From JBOFOR01 sp051659545 (GTDB lineage Bacteria > Bacillota > Clostridia > Peptostreptococcales > Peptostreptococcaceae), in contig NZ_JBOFOR010000273.1 of assembly GCF_051659545.1 (NCBI RefSeq), positions 71,369 through 135,368 of the forward strand: DNA of 64,000 nt, in the 5' to 3' direction. The notes below the pieces were generated by a model. The model saw only the letters and a list, made by a program, of their open reading frames with translations. It was not told the origin of the DNA and did no database searches. A program made the position numbers and the translations under genes. Positions within the stretch are counted from its first letter, which is position 1. Every line of letters begins with the position of its first letter. Below are positions 25,774 through 34,391 of this stretch, one piece after another.

Positions 25774-26667
25774 TTACTCCATTAAACTAGTTTCTAGTAC
25801 CTTGTCTAGAGAAAAATCTTCTAGACCTAAATAGTATGCAGCTGTATCTACTAATGCCTCCATTGGACAAAGTCCTACAACTTCACTTCCTGTAACATTT
25901 ACTCCATATCTTCTCGCTTCCATTTTTACAGCTTCGAAAGCTCTATATATACTTGTTTTTGTATAATCTGTTAAATTCATTGTAACTTGAGTCATTTGTC
26001 TTTCTGGTATTTCTACTGGTCCTGCTTTTATATATCTATAGCCACCACTAGAATGTCTTATTGTCTTAGCTATTTTTGATGCTATTTCAATATTTGTAGT
26101 ATCTAAGTTGATATTGTAAGCTATAAGAGGTCTTCTTGCCCCTATTGCTATTGCTCCAGCTGTAGGGTGTTTTTTGCTTTCACCAAAATCAGGAGCCCAA
26201 TTAGCATCTTCAAATTTTAAATCAAGACCTTCAAATTCACCTCTTCTAACAGTAGCTAAATTTTCTCTTTCAGCTTTAGCTGCTGCTTGCTCATATAAAA
26301 ATACTGGTATCTTATATTTCTCTGCTACCTCTTCACCTAACTCTTTAGCTACTTTTATAGCATCTTCCATAGTCATATCTTTTATCGGTATAAACGGACA
26401 TACATCTGTTGCTCCAAATCTAGAGTGTTGTCCTTTATGCTCATTAAGATCTATAACATCTTTTGCTACTCCTATAGCTTCTAATACTGCTGCTTTAACT
26501 TTTTGTGGATTTCCTATTACTGTTACTACTAATCTGTTGTAATTTTTGTCTGGCTCATAATTTAAAAGCCTAACTCCTTCTTTTCCTCTTAATGGACTAA
26601 CTATCTTTTCTATTTTGTCTAAATCTCTACCTTCACTAAAATTAGGTACGCATTGTACTATTGCCAT
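25774..26667 (-). CDS. ftcD: Glutamate formimidoyltransferase
   Basis: 297 aa. It moves the formimino group from N-formiminoglutamate to tetrahydrofolate and releases glutamate. Signature stretches are VQCVPNFSEGRD at the N-terminus, GQHSRFGATDVCPFIP (catalytic His region) and RRPLIAYNINLDT. It holds the FTCD N-terminal and middle domains only; the cyclodeaminase is the separate gene at 23838. The length matches stand-alone bacterial enzymes. Confidence 0.95.
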   Translation of the reverse strand: MAIVQCVPNFSEGRDLDKIEKIVSPLRGKEGVRLLNYEPDKNYNRLVVTVIGNPQKVKAAVLEAIGVAKDVIDLNEHKGQHSRFGATDVCPFIPIKDMTMEDAIKVAKELGEEVAEKYKIPVFLYEQAAAKAERENLATVRRGEFEGLDLKFEDANWAPDFGESKKHPTAGAIAIGARRPLIAYNINLDTTNIEIASKIAKTIRHSSGGYRYIKAGPVEIPERQMTQVTMNLTDYTKTSIYRAFEAVKMEARRYGVNVTGSEVVGLCPMEALVDTAAYYLGLEDFSLDKVLETSLME

Positions 26668-26696
26668 ATTAAAATCCCCCCTATTATGATATATAG

Positions 26697-28745
26697 TTAT
26701 ATTGTTGTATTTTCTATTGCTTTATTTATTAATTCTTCATCTACTATGTAAGGAAGAGTTATATGGTCTTTTCCTTCACACATTTTATTGTACTCAATAG
26801 ATGTTGTTATAGAGTTTTCGTTTCTAGCCCAAGCTCGTCTAGCGACTCCACTCATAACATCCCATGGCATTGACGTTCTAAGTATGTCATCTACTCTTTG
26901 AGAACCGTCTAGTACCATTCCAAAACCTCCATTGATAGATTTACCTATTCCAACTCCTCCTCCATTGTGAAGAGCCACTAAACTCATTCCTCTTGCACAA
27001 TTTCCTGCAAAGCAATGAGTAGCCATTTCAGACATTATATTACTTCCATCTTTTATATTTGAAGTTTCTCTAAATGGAGAGTCTGTACCAGATACATCGT
27101 GGTGGTCTCTACCTAACATTACTGGTCCTATTTCTCCTTTTCTTACCATCTCATTAAATTTAAGAGCTATACTTGTTCTTCCCATAGCATCTTGATAAAG
27201 TATTCTTGCCTTAGTCCCTACTACTAATTTATTTTTCTTTGCATCTCTGATCCAAGCCCAATTGTCTCTATCTTGATATCTTCTATTAGGATCTATGCAA
27301 TCCATAGCAGCCTTATCTGTTTTTTCTAAATCCTCTTCTTTTCCAGTTAAACATACCCATCTAAATGGCCCATATCCATAATCAAATAACTGTGGCCCTA
27401 AAATATCTTCAACATATGATGGGAATATAAATCCATCTTTTTCGTCTACTCCATTTTTAGATATCTCCATACATCCAGCATCATATACAGCCTTCATAAA
27501 GCTATTCCCATAATCAAAGAAGTAAACACCTTTATTATGTAATTCTTTAATCATCTCAAAATGCTTTATTAAAGTTTTATCTACTAACTCTATAAATTTA
27601 TTTTTATCTTCTGCTAATAGCCTAGTTCTTTCTTCAAAGGTAATCCCTTGAGGACAATATCCTCCATCGTAAACCGCATGGCATGATGTTTGGTCTGATA
27701 GTAAATCTATGTGTATGCTATTATTAACAGCATACTCTAATAAATCTACTATATTACCATGATAAGCTATAGCACAAGGTTCTTTTCTCTCCATATATTC
27801 ATTAGCTAAAGTAAAAGCTTCTTCACAAGTTCTAGCTACCTTACTTACCCAACCTTGAGTGTATCTTGTTTCTATTCTTGAATAGTCAACTTCAGCTATT
27901 ATGCCTACTCCTCCAGCTATTTCGCAAGCCTTACCTTGAGCTCCACTCATTCCACCAAGTCCTGATGTTACAAACAATTTACCTGCTAAATCTAAGTCTG
28001 CATCTACTCCAAGTACAAGTCTACCTGCATTTAATAATGTAGAGTATGTTCCATGTACGATACCTTGTGGGCCTATATACATCCACCCACCAGCAGTCAT
28101 TTGACCATAATTAGATACACCTATAGCAGCAGCTCTTTTCCACTCTTCTTGATTGTCAAACATTCCTATCATAAGCCCATTACTTAATATTACTCTTGGT
28201 GCATCTGGCTTAGATTTAAATAAACCTAATGGATGCCCTGATTGAATAACTAAAGTTTGATCTTGTGTTAATACTTTTAAATATTCTTTTATTAAGACAT
28301 ATTGCATCCAGTTTTGAAATACTTGACCTGTTTCTCCATATGTTACAAGTTCATATGGATATAAAGCTATATCAAAATCAAGATTGTTATCTATCATAAC
28401 TTGGAAGGCCTTACCTTCTATACATTTACTATTATATTCATCTATACAATTTCCCTTTAAGTTACCCTCTGGTCTAAATCTATATCCATAAATTCTTCCC
28501 ATCGTCATTAATTCATTTAAAAACTCTGGTGCAAGTTCTTCATGATATTCTTCTGGTATATATCTTAAAGCATTTTTTAATGCTAGTTTAATATCTGCAT
28601 CTGATAATTTTGCTTCTCTCTTTGGCGCCCTTCTTATTCCCTCTATAAACTGTGGTACCTTTTCTGGAATATGAGTTATTTTAATACTCATAGATTCTTC
28701 TATTTCTTTGTTTAAATATGATAATGACTTGTCTATACTAATCAT
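26697..28745 (-). CDS. hutU: Urocanate hydratase
   Basis: 682 aa; it adds water to urocanate to give imidazolonepropionate, using bound NAD+ as an electrophile. Motifs include the glycine-rich GGLGGMSGAQGKA-type NAD segment, YGYGPFRWVCLTG (region of the active-site Cys), SGTDSPFRETSN and NGGGVGIGKSINGG. It is longer than the usual 550-560 aa of proteobacterial HutU and matches the long form found in some Firmicutes. It lies between hutH and ftcD with gaps of 20-30 bp. Confidence 0.95.
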   Translation of the reverse strand: MISIDKSLSYLNKEIEESMSIKITHIPEKVPQFIEGIRRAPKREAKLSDADIKLALKNALRYIPEEYHEELAPEFLNELMTMGRIYGYRFRPEGNLKGNCIDEYNSKCIEGKAFQVMIDNNLDFDIALYPYELVTYGETGQVFQNWMQYVLIKEYLKVLTQDQTLVIQSGHPLGLFKSKPDAPRVILSNGLMIGMFDNQEEWKRAAAIGVSNYGQMTAGGWMYIGPQGIVHGTYSTLLNAGRLVLGVDADLDLAGKLFVTSGLGGMSGAQGKACEIAGGVGIIAEVDYSRIETRYTQGWVSKVARTCEEAFTLANEYMERKEPCAIAYHGNIVDLLEYAVNNSIHIDLLSDQTSCHAVYDGGYCPQGITFEERTRLLAEDKNKFIELVDKTLIKHFEMIKELHNKGVYFFDYGNSFMKAVYDAGCMEISKNGVDEKDGFIFPSYVEDILGPQLFDYGYGPFRWVCLTGKEEDLEKTDKAAMDCIDPNRRYQDRDNWAWIRDAKKNKLVVGTKARILYQDAMGRTSIALKFNEMVRKGEIGPVMLGRDHHDVSGTDSPFRETSNIKDGSNIMSEMATHCFAGNCARGMSLVALHNGGGVGIGKSINGGFGMVLDGSQRVDDILRTSMPWDVMSGVARRAWARNENSITTSIEYNKMCEGKDHITLPYIVDEELINKAIENTTI

Positions 28746-28764
28746 ACCTATTATCCCCCTTAGA

Positions 28765-30333
28765 TTAACTTAAACTCGGTGCTAAAAAGTTTTCATCTGT
28801 TAAAATTTCACTTCCAAGTGCTTTTTCAACTGCTTCAACTAACAGATTATTAATTATTATGTCTTCTGCAATATTTATGTCCTTGTACATTATTCTATCT
28901 TTATCTACAAAAGAAGTATGCTCTCTAACTACTTGGTATGCTGCTTCTGTTCCTGCTCCTAGAGTTTCTTTTCCTCTTAAGTCTATAGCTTGAACTGCAC
29001 CTAAAACTTCCATAGCTATTACTTTTCGTGCATTTTCCATAATCTCTCTTGCTTTTCTAGCTGCTATAGTACCCATAGACACATGATCTTCTTGATTTGC
29101 AGATGATGGTATTGAGTCTACACTTGCTGGATGAGCTAAAACTTTATTTTCTGATACTAATGATGCTGCACTATATTGAACTATCATAAATCCAGAGTTT
29201 AGGCCTCCATTATTAGCTAAGAATGCTGGTAAACCATGGCTTAAAGCTGGATTAACTAATTTTTCTAGTCTTCTTTCTGATATATTAGCTAACTCTGATA
29301 ACGCTATTCCTAAAAAGTCAAAGCTTAATGCCATAGGTTGTCCATGGAAGTTCCCTCCAGAAATAATTTCTTCCACATCTGGGAATATTATTGGATTATC
29401 TGTTGCAGAGTTTATTTCTATGTTTATTTTATTTTTTACATATTCAATTGCATCTTTACTAGCTCCATGTATTTGTGGAGTACATCTTAATGAATATGCA
29501 TCTTGAACTCTCTGCTCTCCTTGTTTTGTAGTCATTTGACTTCCTGACAGTATTTCAAGAATATTTTTTGCAGTATTTATTTGACCTTTATGAGGTCTTA
29601 CTGAATGTACTTTTTCATCCATAGCACAAGTTATTCCATTCAGTGCTTCCATAGTAAGAGAAAAAGCTATATCTGCAGTTTTTAATAAATTTATTGAATC
29701 ATATAATGTCAATAGTCCTACTGATGTCATTACTTGAGTTCCATTTATAAGTGCTAAACCTTCTTTTGAAGATAAGTATTCTAGTATATTTATACCTGCT
29801 TTTTCCATTGCTTCTTTTGAGCTTAATCTTTCGCCTTTATATATAGCTTCACCTTCTCCAAGCATAGTTAAAACCATATGAGATAAAGGTGCTAAATCCC
29901 CTGACGCTCCTAAAGAACCTTTTTCTGGTATTATAGGATGTACTCCCTTATTTATCATCTCTACTAGAGTTCTTAAGGTTTCTATTCTAACTCCTGAATA
30001 TCCCTTCGATAAAGCATTCACTCTAAGTAGCATAATTCCTCTTACTATATCTTCACTTAAAGGGTTTCCTACTCCACATGAATGACTTATAATTAAGTTT
30101 TTTTGTAACTGTTGTGAATCTTTTTTATTTATAGCTACATCTGAAAATTTTCCAAAACCTGTTGTTATTCCATAAGATACTTTTTCTTCTTCCACAAGCT
30201 TGTCTACTAAATCTCTTGCTTTTTTAACTTTGCTAAGTGCTTCTTCCGTTAAAACCACTTCATAATTTTGTCTCGCTACATTAACAACATCTTCAATCGT
30301 CAAACTATTCCCGTCTATAAATATTTTTCCCAT
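28765..30333 (-). CDS. hutH: Histidine ammonia-lyase
   Basis: 522 aa from the ATG at 30333, 8 nt after AAGGAG; the TTG six bases upstream is too close to that site. It deaminates histidine to urocanate, the first step of the pathway. The catalytic MIO group forms from Ala143-Ser144-Gly145 in GSLGASGDLAPLSH. Other landmarks are YGITTGFGKF near residue 54 and EDHVSMG near 405. It is the promoter-proximal gene of the hut operon; about 190 bp of AT-rich leader precede it. Confidence 0.96.
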   Translation of the reverse strand: MGKIFIDGNSLTIEDVVNVARQNYEVVLTEEALSKVKKARDLVDKLVEEEKVSYGITTGFGKFSDVAINKKDSQQLQKNLIISHSCGVGNPLSEDIVRGIMLLRVNALSKGYSGVRIETLRTLVEMINKGVHPIIPEKGSLGASGDLAPLSHMVLTMLGEGEAIYKGERLSSKEAMEKAGINILEYLSSKEGLALINGTQVMTSVGLLTLYDSINLLKTADIAFSLTMEALNGITCAMDEKVHSVRPHKGQINTAKNILEILSGSQMTTKQGEQRVQDAYSLRCTPQIHGASKDAIEYVKNKINIEINSATDNPIIFPDVEEIISGGNFHGQPMALSFDFLGIALSELANISERRLEKLVNPALSHGLPAFLANNGGLNSGFMIVQYSAASLVSENKVLAHPASVDSIPSSANQEDHVSMGTIAARKAREIMENARKVIAMEVLGAVQAIDLRGKETLGAGTEAAYQVVREHTSFVDKDRIMYKDINIAEDIIINNLLVEAVEKALGSEILTDENFLAPSLS

Positions 30334-30360
30334 AACCAATACTCCTTAATGTTATTATTT

Positions 30361-30398
30361 TCTAAAGTTTGATTTTAGAATGACTTTTTTCAACATTC
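30361..30398. promoter_or_regulatory. Inverted repeats in the hut leader
   Basis: TCTAAA/TTTAGA (30361-30379, 7-nt loop) and GAATG/CATTC (30378-30398) lie 30-65 bp before hutH. They could be an operator or a weak RNA structure; no regulator can be assigned. Confidence 0.3.
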
Positions 30399-30530
30399 TT
30401 TTTAATAATTCTATATATATTTCTTCAGTCCTTCTATATATTCATATTTTATTTTGTTAAATTTATATGTATAAATTTAATGAGATAATAATTTACTACG
30501 CTTTAGTCATTTTATTTATTTTGAAAATCA

Positions 30531-30566
30531 AAAAGGCATACTATCTATATGGATAATATGCCTTTT
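30531..30566 (-). terminator. Terminator of LacI-type gene
   Basis: A 10-bp hairpin AAAAGGCATA/TATGCCTTTT, extended inside by CTATC/GATAA, just after the stop at 30569, with TTTTTG on the minus strand. Confidence 0.75.
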
Positions 30567-30568
30567 AC

Positions 30569-31582
30569 TTATCTTCTCTCTATAACACTTTCTCTTTCAA
30601 CTATTTTATATGGAAGTTCTATTTTTTTAGATTCTAAAATTTCTTTACTTATCATTTTTATTACCATTCTTATTGCAACAGCGCCCATATCGTATAATGG
30701 TTGATGTACTGTTGTTAATTTAGGTCTATACATTTTTGCTATTTTTACATCGTTAAATCCTGCTACTGATATATCTTCAGGCACCTTGTATCCTGCATCG
30801 CATATTGCGTTGATAGCTCCTATTGCTGCTTCGTCTCCCGTTACAAATGCTGCATGAGGTACTTTACCTTCATCTAGAAGTTCCTTCATACTTTCATATC
30901 CCGCTTCATAATTAGTTCCACCGTATTTTATTAACTCTTTATTAATATTTATTCCATTTTCTTCAAGTGCTTGCTCATACCCTGCAAGTCTTTCCATTTC
31001 TAAAACCGTATCATCTTTACTAGTCATTACGAAAGCTATATCTTTATGTCCTTTAGCTATAAGGTACTTAGTCATATCATAAGTAGCTTCTTTATTGCTC
31101 GTACTAACTGTATGAATATCATAGTTTCTAGCTGTTTTACTTATATATGTTGCTGGTATTCCACAATTTTGAATGTAGCTTATATGTTCTTCTTCTACAT
31201 TCCAACATATCATAACTATACCTTCAACCTGCTTTGCTCTTAGTAAATTTATACTTTTTAATTCTTGTTCTTTATCTGAATATGTATTTGCTAAAAGAAT
31301 TTCATAGTCATACATTTTAGCTACTTCTTCTATTCCGTTTAATATTTCATTTACAAATGAGTCTGAAACTTCAGGTACTATTACTCCTATAAGCTGACTT
31401 TTCTTTGTTACTAAACTTCTAGCTAATGGATTTGGTATATACCCCGTTTCCTTTATAACATCTAAAACTTTTTGTTTTACTTCATCTGTAACTGGCTTTG
31501 AATCATTTATAACTCTAGATACTGTAGATATAGAAACGCCTGCTTGTTTTGCTACATCTTTTATCGTAATAACACTCTTCAT
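30569..31582 (-). CDS. LacI/CcpA-family regulator
   Basis: 337 aa. The N-terminal LacI helix-turn-helix (ITIKDVAKQAGVSISTVSRV) and hinge (GYIPNPLARSLVTKKSQLIG) are followed by a sugar-binding-protein-like effector domain. Length and hinge match the CcpA/RbsR group; the HPr-contact surface of CcpA was not identified, so it is more likely a specific regulator. It is directly upstream of the hut operon but has its own terminator. Control of hut is therefore only a hypothesis. Confidence 0.88.
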   Translation of the reverse strand: MKSVITIKDVAKQAGVSISTVSRVINDSKPVTDEVKQKVLDVIKETGYIPNPLARSLVTKKSQLIGVIVPEVSDSFVNEILNGIEEVAKMYDYEILLANTYSDKEQELKSINLLRAKQVEGIVMICWNVEEEHISYIQNCGIPATYISKTARNYDIHTVSTSNKEATYDMTKYLIAKGHKDIAFVMTSKDDTVLEMERLAGYEQALEENGININKELIKYGGTNYEAGYESMKELLDEGKVPHAAFVTGDEAAIGAINAICDAGYKVPEDISVAGFNDVKIAKMYRPKLTTVHQPLYDMGAVAIRMVIKMISKEILESKKIELPYKIVERESVIERR

Positions 31583-31880
31583 GTTTAATGCCCTCCTTTA
31601 TTTATTTTAACTTAATTTATTTTAATTTATTTTTTATTAATCAAAACTATATTTTATCATAAATATTACATTATATAAATATATAATTTAATGTTCTACA
31701 AAATACCTATTTTTTACTGATATACTTTAATATATTTTTATATTACTCTAAGCGCACAATTTTATACCTTTTCAAATGAAAAAATCATTTTTATGCTACA
31801 TGTTCTATAATAGAAAAATTTCCTTAAGCGTAAAAAAGCATTGGTACTTTGTACCAATGCTTTGAGATTGCTATATGCTA
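31583..31880. other. Noncoding 300 bp
   Basis: AT-rich spacer. It contains only the terminator at 31838-31860 and, next to it, the 19-nt sequence TTTCCTTAAGCGTAAAAAA (31819-31837), repeated at 32515-32533. No supported gene on either strand. Confidence 0.6.
31838..31860 (-). terminator. Terminator of small protein 1
   Basis: A 10-bp hairpin GCATTGGTAC/GTACCAATGC with a 3-nt loop, followed on the minus strand by TTTTTTACGCTTAAGGAAA. Confidence 0.85.
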
Positions 31881-32072
31881 CTAGCAGCAATCTCCCCCAA
31901 ATAATTCTCCACAAGAGCAAGTTATTAATAATAATATTAAGAAAGGTATCCAAGCCATTATGTCTATATCTACCCAACTATCTCCAAATGCTAGGAATAA
32001 GAAGAATAATACTATTATCCACCATGCTCCTCCACCGAAACATCCACCTTCTCCAAATAATCTACTTAACAT
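31881..32072 (-). CDS. Small Gly/Cys two-segment protein 1
   Basis: 63 aa. A short head RLFGEGGCFGGGAWW is followed by a hydrophobic segment (IIVLFFLFLAF). A linker GDSWVDIDIMAW precedes a second hydrophobic segment (IPFLILLLI) and a tail CSCGELFGGDCC. Nearly identical in its core to small protein 2, so a recent duplicate. GGGGAGGA is 7 nt before the ATG. A CATAGTATA box (32183-32175) with an AC 17 nt upstream fits a SigK-type promoter. Family not recognised; its small size and spore-type promoter suggest a forespore- or coat-membrane protein. Confidence 0.7.
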   Translation of the reverse strand: MLSRLFGEGGCFGGGAWWIIVLFFLFLAFGDSWVDIDIMAWIPFLILLLITCSCGELFGGDCC

Positions 32073-32174
32073 ATATAGTCCTCCCCATAATTAAAGATTT
32101 AACTTAGATATACTTTATAGACAAGTATATTCTATATGACAGTTAACCATTTTTATTAACTTTTTTTCATAGTA

Positions 32175-32202
32175 TATACTATGATATTAATTAGTTTTTT
32201 GT
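32175..32202 (-). promoter_or_regulatory. CATA-type box before small protein 1
   Basis: On the minus strand, AC (32202-32201), a 17-nt spacer and CATAGTATA (32183-32175). Close to the SigK consensus (AC, 15-16 nt, CATANNNTA). The box is also half of a perfect palindrome. Confidence 0.45.
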
Positions 32203-32375
32203 TACAAACATTCTCCACAACTGCAAATTATTAACAATACTATTAAGAAAGGTATCCAAGCCATTATATCTATGTCTACCCAGCTATCCCCAAATGCTAG
32301 GAATAAGAAAAATAATATTATTATCCACCATACTCCTCCAAATAACCCATCTTCACCAAAAAATCTATCTAACAT
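32202..32375 (-). CDS. Small Gly/Cys two-segment protein 2
   Basis: 57 aa, near-copy of protein 1: head MLDRFFGEDGLFGGVWW, shared core AFGDSWVDIDIMAWIPFL, tail CSCGECL. AGGAGGT is 7 nt before the ATG at 32375. Upstream lies an 11-bp-arm inverted repeat (32415-32446) whose arms each contain CATATA. It has no obvious terminator of its own; read-through into protein 1 is possible. Confidence 0.7.
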   Translation of the reverse strand: MLDRFFGEDGLFGGVWWIIILFFLFLAFGDSWVDIDIMAWIPFLIVLLIICSCGECL

Positions 32376-32414
32376 TTTGCTACCTCCTGTTGTTATTTAT
32401 TTTGAGCTTTCACT

Positions 32415-32446
32415 CTTAACATATAATATGCATGTTATATGTTAAG
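32415..32446. repeat. Inverted repeat upstream of small protein 2
   Basis: CTTAACATATA and TATATGTTAAG flank a 10-nt centre containing ATGCAT. It lies 40-70 bp before the ATG. It could be an operator, or two overlapping CATA-type -10 boxes. Confidence 0.4.
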
Positions 32447-32527
32447 TGATAATGTTTTATTTATTTTTTTTTATTTAACATAAAAATTTAATTTGCTCCT
32501 GTTGCTAACTATAATTTCCTTAAGCGT

Positions 32528-32556
32528 AAAAAAGGATGCAAAAGCATCCTTTTTTA
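32528..32556 (-). terminator. Terminator of small protein 3
   Basis: A hairpin AAAAAAGGATGC/GCATCCTTTTTT with a 4-nt loop. On the minus strand it is followed by ACGCTTAAGGAAA, as after the terminator of protein 1. Confidence 0.85.
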
Positions 32557-32577
32557 CTTCTTTTGTTCACTTGACTA

Positions 32578-32796
32578 CTAGCAGTCGTAGTTATTATCTA
32601 AGCATCCACAATCTCCGTCGTCTCCAAATTCTCCACAAGAACATACAATTAGTAATAATATTAAGAATGGAATCCAATCAGTTATACATATTTCACTCCA
32701 GCACTCTTGGAAAGCTAAGAATAGGAAAAATAGTACTATTATCCACCATCCTCCGCCTCCAAAACAATCGAACATTCTAGTCAACTTACTACTCAT
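32578..32796 (-). CDS. Small Gly/Cys two-segment protein 3
   Basis: 72 aa. Head MFDCFGGGGWW, first hydrophobic segment IIVLFFLFLAF, linker QECWSEICITDW, second segment IPFLILLLI, then a longer tail CSCGEFGDDGDCGCLDNNYD with seven acidic and five Cys residues at the end. Same core as proteins 1 and 2. AGGAGGGG is 6 nt before the ATG. A near-perfect SigK-type promoter lies at 32871-32897. Confidence 0.7.
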   Translation of the reverse strand: MSSKLTRMFDCFGGGGWWIIVLFFLFLAFQECWSEICITDWIPFLILLLIVCSCGEFGDDGDCGCLDNNYDC

Positions 32797-32870
32797 ATAA
32801 TTCCCCTCCTAAATATAGATCTTTAATTTATGCATCCCCAGATGTCATAGGGATTATTTCCCTCTCTTTA

Positions 32871-32897
32871 TATACTATGTAAATCTCACTAAAGTGT
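32871..32897 (-). promoter_or_regulatory. SigK-type promoter of small protein 3
   Basis: On the minus strand, AC (32897-32896), exactly 16 nt, then CATAGTATA (32879-32871). It matches AC-N16-CATANNNTA and sits 75 bp before the ATG. Confidence 0.5.
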
Positions 32898-32930
32898 TAT
32901 TATTTTTTTATAAAATTTAGTAATTTAAAA

Positions 32931-32948
32931 GGACCATTTAAAGGTCCC
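32931..32948 (-). terminator. Terminator of small protein 4
   Basis: A short hairpin GGACC/GGTCC, extended by AA/TT pairs, with TTTT on the minus strand just past the stop at 32955. Confidence 0.5.
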
Positions 32949-32954
32949 TTAATA

Positions 32955-33161
32955 TTAGCAACATCCACACCCATCATCAAAATTAGTTAAAAGAAGAACT
33001 AATAACACTATCCATATTAAAGACATCTCTTCACAGAATAACCATTCTATAATTTCATCCCCTAATAGAAGAAGTGCACCTATTATTATTATTATTATAA
33101 ATCCACATCCTCCAAATCCACATCCTCCAAATAAACGTTCTAATGATATATTATTTGACAT
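32955..33161 (-). CDS. Small Gly/Cys two-segment protein 4
   Basis: 68 aa. Head LERLFGGCGFGGCGF, hydrophobic IIIIIIGALLLL, acidic linker GDEIIEWLFCEEMSL, second segment IWIVLLVLLL and tail TNFDDGCGCC. The layout is that of proteins 1-3 but the core diverges, and it is closer to proteins 5 and 6 in the second segment. AGGGGGC is 7 nt before the ATG; CATAATAT lies at 33222-33215. Confidence 0.7.
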   Translation of the reverse strand: MSNNISLERLFGGCGFGGCGFIIIIIIGALLLLGDEIIEWLFCEEMSLIWIVLLVLLLTNFDDGCGCC

Positions 33162-33271
33162 ATTTATGCCCCCTTTGGAATTTATAGGTATTTATATTTA
33201 CACCTATTTAATAAATATTATGTATTTGTGAATTAAATTGTTACTTTTTGCTTAATTATTTTTTCAAAAAA

Positions 33272-33295
33272 AAAAGAAATCATTCGATTTCTTTT
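33272..33295 (-). terminator. Terminator of small protein 5
   Basis: A 10-bp hairpin AAAAGAAATC/GATTTCTTTT with a 4-nt loop, overlapping the stop codon, followed by a T-run on the minus strand. Confidence 0.75.
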
Positions 33296-33497
33296 AATAG
33301 CAAGTATCATCAAAATTAAATACCAATAATATTACTAGTATTATCCATATCCACATATTATCATCTTCCAGGAAAATATCTAATATATCAGTACACATAA
33401 ATAATAATACTAGCACTATTATTATTAACATTCCGTTTCCAAAAAGGCCATCTTCGCCTCCAAATAACCTATATAGTGATTGCTCTAGCTTCGCCAT
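33294..33497 (-). CDS. Small Gly/Cys two-segment protein 5
   Basis: 67 aa. Head LYRLFGGEDGLFGNGM, first segment LIIIVLVLLFM, linker CTDILDIFLEDDNMW, second segment IWIILVILLVFNFDDTCY. Fewer Cys than the others. The ribosome site GGGGGGGAGG is unusually G-rich. CATATACT is at 33541-33534, 37 bp before the ATG. Confidence 0.65.
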   Translation of the reverse strand: MAKLEQSLYRLFGGEDGLFGNGMLIIIVLVLLFMCTDILDIFLEDDNMWIWIILVILLVFNFDDTCY

Positions 33498-33562
33498 GAC
33501 CTCCCCCCCTTTTTTTACTCTATCTAATATATAAGTATATGTTTAATACCTAAATAAGTTCT

Positions 33563-33964
33563 TTACTCTGTTATATTATTATTTGCTAATTTATTTAACT
33601 CTTTTTCACATAAATGATTATACTCGGTTGCTTTTTTCAAATAATATCCTTTGTCTTTATCTTCAGATACACCTTCTATTAAATATTCTATCGATTTAAT
33701 TTTATATTTTTTATAATCATCTATTAAAAAAGTTGTATGTGAATTTTCAATTCCTCTTTTTAAAGTCATTAATCTAGATATATATTCATCCTTTTTCTTA
33801 TTTACATAATTTTCTTTATCTACTATATCTTCTAATATAATATTAGACTCTACTATATAGGCCTTTATCATCTGTATATCTAAAGTTATTGAATTATAGT
33901 ATAAGTTTGCTACAACAACTAGGAATACACCTATTGATGCTACAAACAATCCTATGTTCCTCAT
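33563..33964 (-). CDS. Anchored coiled-coil protein, unknown
   Basis: 133 aa with one N-terminal membrane helix (about 5-23, FVASIGVFLVVVANLYY) and a long charged helical remainder (YVNKKKDEYISRLMTLKRG, YYLKKATEYNHLCEKELNKL). GGAGGA precedes the ATG. It is divergent from acpP and lies among the small-protein array, but is not one of them. Function unknown. Confidence 0.6.
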   Translation of the reverse strand: MRNIGLFVASIGVFLVVVANLYYNSITLDIQMIKAYIVESNIILEDIVDKENYVNKKKDEYISRLMTLKRGIENSHTTFLIDDYKKYKIKSIEYLIEGVSEDKDKGYYLKKATEYNHLCEKELNKLANNNITE

Positions 33965-34111
33965 AATAATTCCTCCTATGTTTTTGCTTTATATAGTAAT
34001 TTATATTCCATTAATAAAAATTTATTACTTTTTATTCAAATCCGTATTGAAAAAATCTTCATATTATATTAAACTACAATTAAAATTGTCAAAGATTTTA
34101 GGAGGGTAATC

Positions 34112-34339
34112 ATGTTTGAAAAAGTAAAATCAATAATAGCTGATCAATTAGGTATAGATAATTTAGATGAAATAACTTTAGAAACATCTTTAGTAGATGA
34201 TCTAGAAGCTGATTCATTAGATGCAGTAGAAATTATTATGTCTCTTGAAGATGAGTTTGGTATAGAAATTCCAGATGAAGAAGCTGAGAACTTTAAGACT
34301 GTTGGAGATTTATTCAAGTATATAGAAGATAACAAGTAA
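34112..34339 (+). CDS. acpP: Acyl carrier protein
   Basis: 75 aa. Ser35 in EADSLDAVEIIM is the 4'-phosphopantetheine attachment site; the four-helix ACP pattern is complete. It carries growing acyl chains in fatty-acid synthesis. It stands alone rather than in a fab cluster. AGGAGGG is 7 nt before the ATG, and TTGAAA with TAAACT 17 nt on (34047-34075) could be the promoter. It is 150 bp from the divergent coiled-coil gene. Confidence 0.95.
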   Translation: MFEKVKSIIADQLGIDNLDEITLETSLVDDLEADSLDAVEIIMSLEDEFGIEIPDEEAENFKTVGDLFKYIEDNK

Positions 34340-34353
34340 ATATATCTACATAT

Positions 34354-34382
34354 AAAAACCGAGTTTATTCAACTCGGTTTTT
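34354..34382 (+). terminator. Bidirectional terminator after acpP
   Basis: A 12-bp hairpin AAAAACCGAGTT/AACTCGGTTTTT with a 5-nt loop, between acpP and convergent small protein 6. Confidence 0.88.
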
Positions 34383-34391
34383 ATATATATA

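Noticed and set aside
30569..31582. CcpA itself
   Set aside because: Only the general CcpA/RbsR group layout is visible; the HPr-contact residues could not be verified, so no gene symbol is given.
32168..32185. Terminator of small protein 2
   Set aside because: On the minus strand the stem is followed by A, not T; better read as a palindromic promoter box.
32493..32780. Plus-strand 95-aa frame
   Set aside because: Antisense to small protein 3; no ribosome site and low-complexity translation.
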